DNA from: Meloidogyne chitwoodi
Lineage: Eukaryota > Nematoda > Chromadorea > Rhabditida > Meloidogynidae
Assembly: GCA_015183035.1 (NCBI GenBank)
Contig: JACZZP010000008.1
Span: 1,116,001 to 1,180,000, forward strand
Length of the DNA: 64,000 nt
Reading direction: 5' to 3'
Position 1 is the stretch's first letter. Each line of letters begins with the position of its first letter. This document shows positions 1 through 10,397 of this stretch, piece by piece. The notes below the pieces were generated by a model, which saw nothing but the letters and a program-made list of their open reading frames with translations, was not told the DNA's origin and searched no databases. The position numbers and the translations under genes are program-made.

Positions 1-3000
1 ACTCGGTCGTCTTCAGGATCGGAATTATTTTGATCTTTAGCATTTTGTCGAGCTCGATCACACGAAAGGAAAACGACATAAAATCCTTGAGAGAAACCAA
101 ATAGAAAAACAAAGTAAATGAGAAAAAAACGAAGTAAATCTTGTGTTATTATTTTATATATCTTAAAAAAATAAATAAAATAATTTTTTAATAATAATAA
201 TGAACAAACCATCAAGACAAACGGTCCGACAAATTTTACAGCCCGACAATAATACTAAATTAAAATTTTTGAAAATTATATTATTATACTACAGTACATA
301 TATTAATTTGTCCATTAAATAAATTAGTATCTAAAAAACAGACCAAAAAATGAAGAGAAATTAATATAACAGAACAAATAGAAAACATATTGTCCAAAAA
401 AAGCATAAAATCTCCTAATCCACATCCAAAGCGTATTGGCACGACACCAATAATTAAAAGCAATGACATTTTGTAAAATATTTTTGTTGGAAATGTTATC
501 TATTTTTTTTAATATTCCTATTATTTTAAAATATTTAAACTAAGATTTGCCACCATCGCACATATCCAATACTATGTATATCCCAAAATTCACTAGCTAA
601 TTGAAAGAGTACAATTCCAATTGTTAAAGGTTCACAAACCATACGAATCTAGATAAAATATTTAAATTTTCTTAAATAAAAAATACATTACATAGCCTTG
701 AATTCCAAATACTGTATAATGCCAAAGATGACATCTTGGATGATCATAAAAATCAGAATCTTTAAAAAAATATATTTAATTTTAATTACAAAAAAAATAA
801 CAAACGCAATGAAAAGCCAAAAAGACCACTATCCATTATTAGATTTTCCTCCATCTTAATCAGTGTAACCATATCAGTTGTTGACATACTTCCGTTGTGA
901 ATTACCTCTCCTTTCCAAGAAATATTTCCACCAGTGATTACCCCTTTAAAAATACAAATATTTTCTATTAACTTTGTTACCACTAAATAAAATAATAATT
1001 AAGTTTATTTAATTGGGAATTTAATTAAAATTAGGATAAAATTTATATATTTTTTAATTTATAAGAATAAACATGTTGTTGCAGAGAAAGGTCTACACAT
1101 ATATGCTAATGAAAAAATAATATAAAAAAAGCAAAATCCAAATAAAGACATAAACCATCTTGAAAAAAGGATAAATAAATAAATAAAAGTTAAAATAATT
1201 TTTTTAACCTTCGTTTAGCAAAAGCTTCCCATTTTGCATCTAATAAATCTTCTAAAAGTCCATCAAGCATTTCAAGATGCTCTTCACTTTCACCATAAAC
1301 AACTAAATAAAGAGCTGAATTCTCATTTAAATTTCCATTTTCTTCATTAATTGTATCTATTTTTGCAAGTGGATAAGCAATTGAAGAAGCCTTTTATTTG
1401 AAAAATTAAATAAAATATTTAAAAAAATTTAAACTTGTCCATAATCCCAAAGATATTCACTTTCCAACTGTAAAATCTGTTGAAACATTTTCTTTTTGGC
1501 TAATTTTGCTGCCAAAGTTAATGGTGTTAAATTTTGCTTATTTAACTATAAAAGTTTATTTAAATAATATTTTATATATTTTTAACCAATTGAAGACGTC
1601 CACCTGTATCGTATACTAATTTAAGCATTTCCATATTTTCATGAATAACTGTCATATGTAAACATGCTAAAAATTAATAAAAAAATTAAAAAGACAAGAG
1701 TATCATATAGAGACTGTTTAAAAATAGAATTCCTAAGGGAAATAATAAAATTTATTTTTTACCATTTCCATTTGTATCCTGAGAATTTGGATCAGCTCTT
1801 TTAGCTCTAAGTAAACGATAACAATCAAATTGATTAGTACAAGCAGCAAATGAAAGAGGATATTCACCAAAATACATTCGACTATTATTTAATAAATATT
1901 AATTTAATATTAAAAATTTTTTTACCCTCCATAATCAGTTTTTAAACTTAATTCAACATATTCATGTTCTAAAGAATCTGTTCGACTTCCTTTTTGATCA
2001 TCTGGACAGAAAAAAGCTCCATAACACCTATAAATAATTAATCTAAATTAAAATTTAAAAAATTTACCTTTGATTAACATCAGCTCCATGTTGAAGTAAA
2101 TAATTACAAAGAGAAGGATCTTCATTAACAATAGCTTGATGAAGTGTAGATAAACCTTATTATTTATTTATTTACTTAAATTAATTTAAATATTGATTTA
2201 TATTTAAAAAGAAACTATTTTTAAATAATTTTTTTTACCATAATAATCTTCAGAAAGCATAACATCATTAACTAATTTAGGGAATTGATTAAGTAATCTA
2301 ATAGCTAATTCTGTATGAATTGGTCCTCCTTGCATTAAACAACAACCAACCAAATTTTCACCCATAGAACCTCTTTCCTCTATTTTCCAAACAATTTCAC
2401 GATATTTTGCATCTCCTATTTTTTAATAAAATTAATATTATTTATAAAAATAATAAAAATTATACCTTTTCCACCTTTCCCTCCATCTAACAGTTTAAGA
2501 GCTTAAAATTATTATTTTTTATTGGAAGTAATTATAAAATTAGTTAAAAAACATATTAAAATAAATATTTGATAAATGAGTAATTTTATTTATCCCTCAG
2601 AATAAATGAAAATTATTTGTATAAACAAAAATGGGGCGTGAGAAAAACAAATGAGAGAAGAGAATGATTAATTAAATTTTTAAATAATTAAAACCTTTTT
2701 TTAAATCTCCTTGATTTTCTTGGTCTTGATTAAAATCATCAAGAATATTTGGACCACTTTTTCCTTTTCCTTTTTTGCGTGAAAAAGCTCCTAGATGTTC
2801 ATTTCTTTCTTTATTTCTTGCCTTAACTAATTCTGCTACAGATTGTAATTTTCCTTTACCAGCTTGATACATTGATTGTTTTATTGTAGTTTCAAAATAA
2901 CCATCAACAATAGCATAATCTCCACCTTTACGTGCATAACTAAAAGAGATGGTTAATAATAAAAATAACAATTGAGTCTGAAGGGGCCGAAAAGATCGTT

Positions 3001-3225
3001 CAGTTTTTCCTATTACTACTTATAATACAATCAGGGATGCCGCAGTCACTTGAAACCCAATGTTATAACCTATGTCCTTAGATTATAAATTAGAATACAA
3101 CAAAAGGAAAAGAATGTAATGAAATTTTACCGCATCCATTTTATAAGTTCACCACCCCCATGCATATCAACAAGTTGATATAATTTATGTTGCTTATCAC
3201 TAGATGGTTGGACGTGGACAGCCAT
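1..3225 (-). CDS. TRPV cation channel, OSM-9/OCR type (5' part, truncated by window edge)
   Basis: Calcium-permeable sensory channel subunit of the plasma or ciliary membrane. The spliced minus-strand reading starts at ATG 3223-3225 ([20 protein letters not shown]). Exons at about 3132-3225, 2694-2939, 2466-2500, 2240-2415 and onward to 1200 encode the N-terminal ankyrin region, with typical TRPV motifs such as [12 protein letters not shown] (about 1880) and [20 protein letters not shown] (about 1510). The linker [20 protein letters not shown] (about 1300) follows, then S1 ([20 protein letters not shown], about 1130), S2-S4 pieces ([20 protein letters not shown], about 620; [14 protein letters not shown], about 440) and the start of S5 ([14 protein letters not shown], about 80). 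Introns are 35-190 bp with GT..TTTTAG ends. Pore, S6 and C-terminus lie beyond position 1. The family is certain; I cannot say which of OSM-9 and OCR-1 to OCR-4 it matches. Confidence 0.93.
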
Positions 3226-3749
3226 TTTTTAAACAATTTTTAATTATTTTTATTTAATAAAAAATTTAAAGAAAGAAATTTTTTTATCAATACCAATAAA
3301 ATATTAAATATATTTTTTATTAAAATCTGTTCTTGTTTCTGGGCCAACACTTGACAACCATAATGGAAATGCAATTATGTGAAAAAATTCGTTTAGCTAT
3401 AAAGGTATTGGATTGCATGAGAAGTGGGAAAAAAAGTATACAAAACTGAATTAAAAAAATGTAAAGTCACCTGTCATTTTTCCCTTAAAATTAAATAATT
3501 TTTTAGAAAATATAAATATAGGTACATATTAGTCTTAAAAAAATAAATGAATTAGAAATTAAATAGAGAAATTCATATTTTATGATAATATTATTATAAA
3601 AAATAAAGCATAAAATTTGTTAGGAGCTTACGTTTTAAATAAGAGTAAATATTAAATATTAATTTATTACCGTACTTAAGAAATCGTGAAAGAAACACTT
3701 TGTTATTTGGTGAAATGAATTATTTTCTTTATTTGACTTTCAGCCGGCG
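3226..3749. other. Intergenic, upstream of the TRPV gene
   Basis: AT-rich spacer between the TRPV start and the first transposon. A short plus-strand reading at 3363-3404 (MEMQLCEKIRLAIK followed by GT) could be a first exon, but I find no convincing continuation. No RNA gene or clear promoter motif is visible. Confidence 0.4.
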
Positions 3750-4415
3750 CTATGACAATTGCACAGTGAGACAATTGCACAGAAGACAATTGCACTGTGG
3801 ACAATTGCACAGTAGACAATTTCACAGTAAAGATGGTTAAGTGGTTTAGTTTTGTGGAAAATTAAATAATATAGAAAGGATTAATTAAATTTCTTAATCT
3901 TATTAAACTTAAAAAATGTGAAGTATTTCCATTTTTCATTGTTAATTGTTCCTTATTTAATAAATTACATTTAGAGAACGGCAAAATCGCATTTCCTGAA
4001 TCCGATTCGGGATTCTTTTTAGAAGATAGGATTTGGGACTCAGAATCCCTTAAATTCCGACCGGTATTCTTCCCACATTGGTTACTATTATATTCGTCAC
4101 AGATTTGTTCCTCCTCAACTCATTCCCCATTGGTAATAAATTGCATTGGAGGATGGTTAGAACATCAGAGAATGATTATGGAACAACCTCACTTAACATT
4201 TTTACGAGCTACAAGGCCTTCTGAAACACTTATTCGGATGTTGGCCTATACCGATTTGTCCAATTTTGGATTATTTACCAATTTTTCTTTACCAATTATT
4301 GCTTTACCATTTTTTGAGTAATCAAATTAAACCATTTAACCACCTTTACTGTGCAATTGTCCACTGTGCAATTGTCTTACTGTGCAATTGTCTCACTGTG
4401 CCAGTGTCGTACCAC
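3750..4415. mobile_element. MITE-like element with inverted terminal arrays of a GACAATTGCACAG unit
   Basis: About five copies of GACAATTGCACAG(T) at 3754-3830 are followed by a stretch ending AAAGATGGTTAAGTGGTTTA. The same order appears inverted at 4333-4405 (four copies). The two ends therefore form imperfect terminal inverted repeats of 80-90 bp built from short tandem units. The 480-bp interior is less AT-rich than its surroundings and holds a stop-free plus-strand reading of about 100 codons (about 4010-4321, for example GGWLEHQRMIMEQPHLTFLR) with no recognised family. No target duplication could be fixed at the ends. Non-autonomous DNA transposon is the best reading; the interior may be a captured gene fragment. 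Confidence 0.7.
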
Positions 4416-4504
4416 CCTTTAACCGCCGTTTTTTCAAAACGAAACGGGCCAATGAGTACCGCCATCTCAGTCCCATGCAAAGGGGTCATCTCAGTACCAG
4501 GGTT

Positions 4505-4640
4505 GCGCCGGGTTACCCGAAACCCGATACCCGAAACCCGGCCTTTTTTTCGACCCGACGACCCGACCCGAGAAATTTTCGACAACCCGACCCGGAAACC
4601 CGACCCGACCCTTTCAGCATTACCCGATACCCGACATTAT
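4505..4640. repeat. Degenerate ACCCGACCCGAAA minisatellite, left arm
   Basis: Tandem variants of ACCCGAAACCCG and ACCCGACCCG fill the left subterminal part of the hAT-like MITE. Peptide readings across it (TRNP/DPTR repeats) follow from the repeat and are not genes. Confidence 0.85.
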
Positions 4641-4750
4641 AAAAATTTTTTCCCTTCTCTTTATCTTTACTTCTCTGACCCTTTTGGCATGGAGGAGAGA
4701 AAAAATAAATAAAGAAAAATTTATTCTTATTTTAAATAACTTTATTATAG

Positions 4751-4825
4751 GTGCGCTTGTGGTTGAGTGGTTAGTAGCGTAGTCTACTCTATAGGAAATG
4801 TGGGTTCGATTCCTACAGATGGATA
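4751..4825 (+). other. tRNA-like segment with pol III A and B boxes (degenerate tRNA or SINE head)
   Basis: TGGTTGAGTGG (4760-4770) fits the A box. GGTTCGATTCC (4803-4813) is a perfect B box at the usual spacing. The T arm can form: GTGGG (4800-4804), loop TTCGATT, CCTAC (4812-4816). The flanks do not pair as a 7-bp acceptor stem, so a working tRNA is unlikely; a tRNA-derived SINE head or decayed tRNA inside the MITE fits better. No anticodon is assigned. Confidence 0.6.
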
Positions 4826-4907
4826 AATAATTTCGTGTACATTAATTACCGTCTGGTTTTATTTTTCGCTCGTTTTTCAATTTTTTAAATAAATTAAAAG
4901 TCCTAAA

Positions 4908-5141
4908 TTTTCGCCTGTGGCGCTAAAAAAGGTGAATTTTTGGCAACTAAGGTGGAATAATTTTTAAAATTTTTCGCCTGCGGCGCTAAAAGGAATTTTT
5001 TGTAAGAGTTTTAACAAGTTTAAAAAATTTCTGTCTTACTGAAATGCAAAATTTTTTAAAAATTTTCGCCTGAGGCGCAAAAAACTGAATTTTTGACAAT
5101 TAAGGAAAAAATATGCAAAATTTTCGCCTGCGGCACTAAAA
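4908..5141. repeat. Four copies of a GC-rich hairpin unit (TTTTCGCCTGCGGCGCTAAAA)
   Basis: Near-identical units lie at about 4908-4928, 4969-4991, 5063-5083 and 5121-5141, spaced 50-95 bp in an AT-rich background. Each can fold as CGCC-TGC-GGCG within TTTT/AAAA flanks. They are part of the interior of the hAT-like MITE. Confidence 0.8.
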
Positions 5142-5288
5142 CTACCCGAAACCCGAAATTTATGAAAATCTACCCGACCCGAAACCCGACCCGACATTCG
5201 AGCTCAACCCGAAACCCGACCCGAGGAAATTTCGGCGACCCGACCCGAAACCCGACCCGACACTCGAGGTCAACCCGGAACAACCCTG
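5141..5288. repeat. Degenerate ACCCGACCCGAAA minisatellite, right arm
   Basis: Second block of the same repeat as at 4505-4640, on the same strand. It ends in CAACCCGGAACAACCCTG, the right terminus of the MITE. Confidence 0.85.
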
Positions 5289-5512
5289 CTCAGTACCAGC
5301 ATTTTTCAAGAATGTATATTTTCTTGGTAGTCCATACCAAAATTGAATAATCTGAATCGTCCCCTACCCTACTGGGACTGAAATGGCGGTATGACCCTAC
5401 TCTTTTCAAAATATACTACATATTTGTGTCATTTAATCAATCTTTTTTGTATTACATTTTAAGCAGGTGTCTTAACTCAATCTTTAATTCATAAACATTA
5501 TACAAGCTGATA

Positions 5513-7129
5513 ATGACAAAACTGTATGGAAATATTGAAAACTTTCGTGTTAAAAAAGTTTTAATTGCTGCCAAATTAGCTGATAAGCAAATTAAAACAA
5601 CTTCTGGAGCTCCTCCGCATACTTATTTTCCACTTGGACTTGTTAGTAATTTTTTAATTTTAATTTTCTTTTTTTTAGACGCCGGCTTTAGAAGATGGTG
5701 ATATTCACTTGTTTGGAGCAGAAGCAATTGCAAAATACTTATTAGGGAATAATTCTAAATATTTTCCTCAGGTTTTGAGTGTGTTGTATTTGATTATAAA
5801 GTATTTAGGACCCGTTATTTGATCAATGGATTTTCTGGGCTGAGTGTTCTCTTCTTCCAAATGTTCTTGATTATGTTCTTCCAAGTATTTCTGTTGCAAA
5901 GATCGATCAAGGAATTGTTGAAAAGGTTTTTATTTACCGAATAATTTTAACTATTTATTTTTTAGGCACGAGCTGAGCTTTTAACCCAATTGACTCTCTT
6001 GGATTCTATCATTCTCCATAATACTTTTTTGGTTGGCGAGCGCATTTCATTTGCTGATATTTCTTTAGCTGCTAATTTACTTCCTGTAACTTTATAATTT
6101 ATAGAGATTGAAATATTTTTAAGGCATACCAATATGTTTTGGGCGATGAGAGTCGAAAACAAATTGGAAATGTTAATCGTTGGTTTCAAACTATAATTAA
6201 TTATCCAGGGGTAAAGGAAGTACTTGGAGAGTTTAATTTTATTGATCAACCGGCGAAATTTGATGGTATTTTTTTTAATATTTTTAAAAATACTTTTTAG
6301 AGAACGAATTTAAAAAAAATATTGGAATGTTATCACGTCTTATTGTTGACGAAAATCTTCCTAAAGAAAAAGGAAAAAAGGACAAGGGACAAAAGCAAAA
6401 AGAACAAACTCCAAAACAAGAAAAGCAAGCAAAAAAGGATGAGGAAATGGATCCCACAGAAGAAGCACTTTCTGTTCAACCAAAATTTGTTGATCCTTTG
6501 GCAGCTCTTCCAAAAGGAGAATTTTCAATGGATGGTTTTAAGCGAGTTTATTCTAACGAAGATACAGCAACTAAAGCAATCCCCTACTTTTGGGAAAAAT
6601 TTGAACCAGAAAATTATAGGTCGGTATATTAAATTTTAAAACAATCTACTGAATTTAAGTATATGGTATTCCGAGTATAAATACCCTGAAGAACTCCGTC
6701 TTGTCTTCATGTCTGCCAATTTGATTGGAGGTTAATTGTTTTTTATTTATCTAAAAATGTTCAAATCTAGGGATGTTCCAACGCCTTGAAAAGATGAAGA
6801 AAACTTCCTTTGCTTCTGTCTGTCTTTTTGGTTTATAAACTTCAAATAAAAATTTAAGCATAAGTTTAGGAACCGATAATAATTCAACAATCTCCGGAAT
6901 TTGGATATGGCCTGGTCATCAACTTGCTTTCGAATTATGCCCAGACTGGCAGGTAGATTTTGAGAGCTATGAGTGGAAGAAACTTGATCCAAATGATGAG
7001 GATACAAAAAAGAAGGTCAACGAATATCTACTTTGGGAGGTTAACAATTTGTTTTTACATTCGATTTTAACGGTTATTTAGGGCGACTTCGATGGGAAGA
7101 AGTTCAACCAAGGGAAAATTTTCAAATGA
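5513..7129 (+). CDS. eef-1G: Elongation factor 1-gamma (eEF1B gamma subunit)
   Basis: Structural subunit of the eEF1B guanine-exchange complex that recharges eEF1A in translation elongation; cytosolic. Ten exons: 5513-5641, 5679-5771, 5809-5925, 5966-6085, 6124-6265, 6301-6619, 6660-6730, 6771-6830, 6870-7039 and 7082-7129. They total 1269 nt and give 422 aa, the usual size. A GST-like N domain starts [25 protein letters not shown] domain ([20 protein letters not shown] and onward) reaches about residue 215. A Lys/Gln-rich linker ([15 protein letters not shown]) leads to the conserved EF1G domain ([40 protein letters not shown]). All nine introns are 35-42 bp. The start is the first ATG, just after a short leader and 118 bp from the MITE cluster. 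Convergent with the RNR gene. Confidence 0.97.
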
Positions 7130-7475
7130 GGATAAATGGTTAGCAATTATTTAGAAACGTAATAATTTCCTTTGTTTCTATTAGTGTTTCTGTTATTTTT
7201 TGACTTCGTAAATAAATTTGTGGAATATGTCTAAAGATTCATAAAACAATCTGGTAATGGGGTAAAAATATGCTGAAGATTTTGCATCCCCACAAAATAA
7301 ATAATTTATGTATCAATTTAAACCATGTTTATCATTTAAATAAATAATATTAAATAAGATAAAAATAGCTGATTGTGAGTTCAGTAGACTTGATTCAAGG
7401 CTTGAGTAATATAAGTGAAATAAGCCAATTTTAATATAACTGAGATTTTTATCAAATTCATTTAAAATTCATTAT
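7130..7475. other. Convergent intergenic spacer
   Basis: 3' flanks of eEF1-gamma and the RNR small subunit. AT-rich; no gene, repeat or RNA seen. Confidence 0.5.
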
Positions 7476-9306
7476 CTAAAATTCCTCATCGAGACGGAAT
7501 TCACGTTCATAGTCTGTCGAGATAACCCCCGCCCTTTGGTATTCAGACACTTTCTTCTCGAAAAAATTGGTCTTTCCTTCAATAGAGATATTCTCCATAA
7601 AATCGAAAGGATTTTTTGATTTGTAGATCTGGAAATTGACATTATTTTTGGCACTTTTTCAAAATAACGGTTTTTTGTGATTAAAATGAGATAGTTTTTT
7701 CACTAAATATACACATTTGTCTTTAAAAACTATTCTCCGCAAAAAAATCCGACATCGTAAAAATTTACTTTTTTTAATTAAAATTTGACTACCTTGTCTA
7801 ATCCAAGTTCAATCAAAAGATGATCGGCAACAAATTCAATGTACATAGACATACTAAAAAAAATTCTCACAGTTTAAAGTGAAAAAATCTTACAGTTGAC
7901 AATTCATTCCAATTAAATTAACAGGTAATGCATCAGTAAGATACTCCTACAAGTAATATTTATAAATTATGTTATTTTTAGAGAGATATTATAAAATCAA
8001 AACTATGTTTTTTAACCTTTTCAATATCAACTGCCTCTTGGATGATGCTCTCAATACGTTCTTTGCTTGGTTTTTTATTCAAATGTTTGAGAAGTAAACA
8101 CGCAAAATCTCTATGAAGACCTTCATCGCGAGAAATTAATTCATTGCTATGTGTTAATCCAGGCATAAGACCACGTTTCTTCAACCAAAAAATTGCAGCA
8201 AAACTTCCCGAAAAAAATATTCCTTCAACTGCAGCAAAAGCAATAAGACGCTCGCCAAACGACGCTTCTTTACTTGCAGTCCAACGAAGAGCCCAATCAG
8301 CTTTTTTCTTAATAAAATCGAATTCAAATATGGCATTAAACAATTTTGCACTGAAAAAAAAAATTTAAAATTAAATATTTCAAGGATAATACCGCTCATT
8401 TGGATCTTTGATATAAGTATCAATCAATTTTGAGTACATCTCTGAATGAATATTTTCAATAGCAATTTGGAAGCCATAAAAACAACGGGCTTCCGGTATT
8501 TGAATTTCTTGTGCAAATCGTTCAACCTTTAAAAATTAGAAAAAGAGTGGTAATTCCTAAGTTTATATGTTCCCTTTTTAATTTTTATAATTCCTTTCTT
8601 TTCTGCCTTGTTAGGTGACAACTTCAATTTCCATATCGCATGCCTTTTACAAGAATTACCAAAAAATATAACATACCAAATTCTCATTAACAATTCCATC
8701 TGATGCCGCGAAGAACGCCAATACACGGGAAATAAAAAATTGCTCTTGATCAGTCAATTTATTCCAATCAGGAATATCTTTTCCAAGATCAACCTAAAAT
8801 CTCATAATTAGTAATTCTTAGGATGAAATTTATTTTCAACTTCTTCTGCTGTCCAAAATGAAGCAACGGCTTTCTTATAAAATTGCCAAATATCAGGATA
8901 TTTGATTGGAAAAATAACAAAGCGATTAGGATTTTCACGTAATAATGGTTCGTCGTCTATCTCATCAAATTGTTTTGGCATGTCAGCTGGCATTTCTTTA
9001 TTATCAGAAGCCGTCAATTTGGGCTTCTGAGATGGAAAAATAATTTATTAATAGTGAAAATAGAACAAGATAACTCTAACACGATGTTTTAAGCTTACTT
9101 GGATTTATTGAATATGCTGTTACAATAAACAAATTACCTAATAGGACGTTGGGTAAGATTTATTTAAGGAAACAGCATAATGTTAAGCCAAATAAACCTG
9201 AGAAACTATATAAAATAAAGAAAAAACAATAGAATATAACCTTTGGTATTGATCCATTAGTTTCAACAAATTGGTTTTCCTTCTGATAATTTACGTCATT
9301 GCTCAT
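7476..9306 (-). CDS. rnr-2: Ribonucleoside-diphosphate reductase small subunit (R2)
   Basis: Holds the di-iron/tyrosyl-radical cofactor of class Ia ribonucleotide reductase, which makes dNTPs from NDPs with the large subunit. Spliced product is about 370 aa, normal for R2. Ligands and radical site are intact: Asp in AFFAASDG, Glu/His/Tyr in ENIHSEMY, Glu in VEGIFFSG, and Glu/His in SRDEGLH. The C-terminus ends FRLDEEF, the flexible tail that docks on the large subunit. ATG at 9304-9306 ([19 protein letters not shown]); stop 7476-7478. Exon 1 is 9241-9306 and exon 2 starts at 9026; the remaining introns are roughly 45-145 bp. Divergent from the POLE3 gene. Confidence 0.97.
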
Positions 9307-9628
9307 TGTACTTGTATTTTCTGGGAAAGAGTCTTAGACAACAAATTTATTTCTAAAGTTTTCATTAATGAAATTAAAATTAAACGGACATAAAATTATA
9401 ATAGAATTTATTCAACAGTAATTTTATGGAAATTTTTCAGGAAATTATTTATTACGAAACACGCGACCATTAAGGCACAGACACTTAGGCGCAGGTCACT
9501 AATACGAAATAATTAAAAAACTCGAAAAATTTGAAATTAATGACAAACTTCTAGATTTGAAAACTTTTACTCAGCTCCTACTATAAATCATTTTCAGGTT
9601 AATTTTATTTTTTAGAATTTTTTAAAGT
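9307..9628. promoter_or_regulatory. Shared 322-bp upstream region of rnr-2 and POLE3
   Basis: Two replication genes start head to head here, so this spacer must hold both promoters. It is somewhat less AT-rich around 9460-9510 (ACACGCGACC, AGGCGCAGG). I see no perfect E2F site. TTTTTTAG at about 9608-9615, 13 bp before the POLE3 ATG, could be a trans-splice acceptor. Confidence 0.55.
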
Positions 9629-10240
9629 ATGGAGGTTACGTCAGAAGATCTGAAATTTCCAAAGGCTATAGTTGCAAGAATAATTAAAGATGCCTTACCT
9701 GAAAATGCTCTTGTTTCAAATGTATTTACATATTTATATTTTTACAATCTTTAAAAAATAATTTTAGGAAGCAAAAAATGCAATCGCAAGGAGTGCGTCA
9801 ATTTTTATCCTCCACGCAACTTCTTTGGCTAATGACAACGCTCAGTCCAAAAAACGTAAAAACGTTACCGCAGATGATATTCTCCACGCAGTTAGGCAAT
9901 TAGAATGTTCAGAGCTCGAGAATCCGGTAAATTTTAAAATTCTTTCAAAAATTTCTTCACAGAGATTGTTTTATATTAAAAACTAGGAATAAAGTTAATT
10001 TTCCTCTACTAGTTTTATTCCAATTTTTTATAGATACTTGAAGGCTTAGAAGTTTATAGGCAAAAAAAGAATGAACGATTGCAGATACGTAGAGACAGAA
10101 AGGCCACCAAAAAAGCTGCCAGCGCTTCTCAAGAAGGTGATAAAGATAACAATAAAGAGCATGAAGCCGATGATGATGGGGATATCCATGATGATGGGGA
10201 TATCCATGATGATGATGATATTATTGAAATCGATGAATAA
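9629..10240 (+). CDS. POLE3: DNA polymerase epsilon subunit 3 / CHRAC17-type histone-fold protein
   Basis: Histone-fold partner in DNA polymerase epsilon and in chromatin-remodelling complexes; nuclear. Three exons, 9629-9721, 9768-9926 and 10034-10240, give 152 aa. The fold is typical: LKFPKAIVARIIKDALPENA, then EAKNAIARSASIFILHATSL, then RKNVTADDILHAVRQLE. A charged tail follows, with a duplicated DDDGDIHDDGDIHDDDD acidic run ending IIEIDE; such acidic tails are common in POLE3. Introns are 46 and 107 bp. The next gene on the same strand starts 157 bp downstream. Confidence 0.92.
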
Positions 10241-10397
10241 TTTTTTTTTAATTTATATTCTATATTTAAAACTAATACATAGTTGACATTTTTCTACAAT
10301 ATTATCTTTATATTTTCTGAAATTTAATATACGTATTCTGTCTTCTTGCTAGATTTAGGTGAAATAGATTATTCACTTAAGACATTCAAAATTTTTA

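Larger units (their letters stand above)
4498..5288. mobile_element. hAT-like MITE with perfect 8-bp target site duplication
   Basis: Begins CAGGGTTGCGCCGGGTTACC and ends, on the other strand, CAGGGTTGTTCCGGGTTGACC-like. CAGGG ends fit the hAT superfamily. The eight bases before it (4490-4497, CTCAGTAC) are repeated exactly after it (5289-5296), as expected for hAT insertion. The 791-bp interior has no transposase; it holds arrays of a CCCGACCCGAAA-type repeat near both ends, a tRNA-like segment and four copies of a GC-rich hairpin. Clearly non-autonomous. Confidence 0.85.
4451..5395. mobile_element. Older outer MITE, split by a nested hAT-like insertion
   Basis: GTACCGCCATCTCAGTCCCA at about 4456-4475 recurs inverted as TGGGACTGAAATGGCGGTA at 5373-5391, giving short imperfect terminal inverted repeats. 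Removing the inner element (4498-5288 plus one copy of its target duplication) leaves an outer element of only about 140 bp. Superfamily is not assigned. Confidence 0.55.

Noticed and set aside
4266..4712. 148-codon plus-strand reading with PDTR/NPTR repeats
   Set aside because: Runs out of one transposon into the CCCGACCC minisatellite; the peptide is a product of the repeat. The readings at 4346-4585, 4382-4642 and 5093-5350 are dropped for the same reason.
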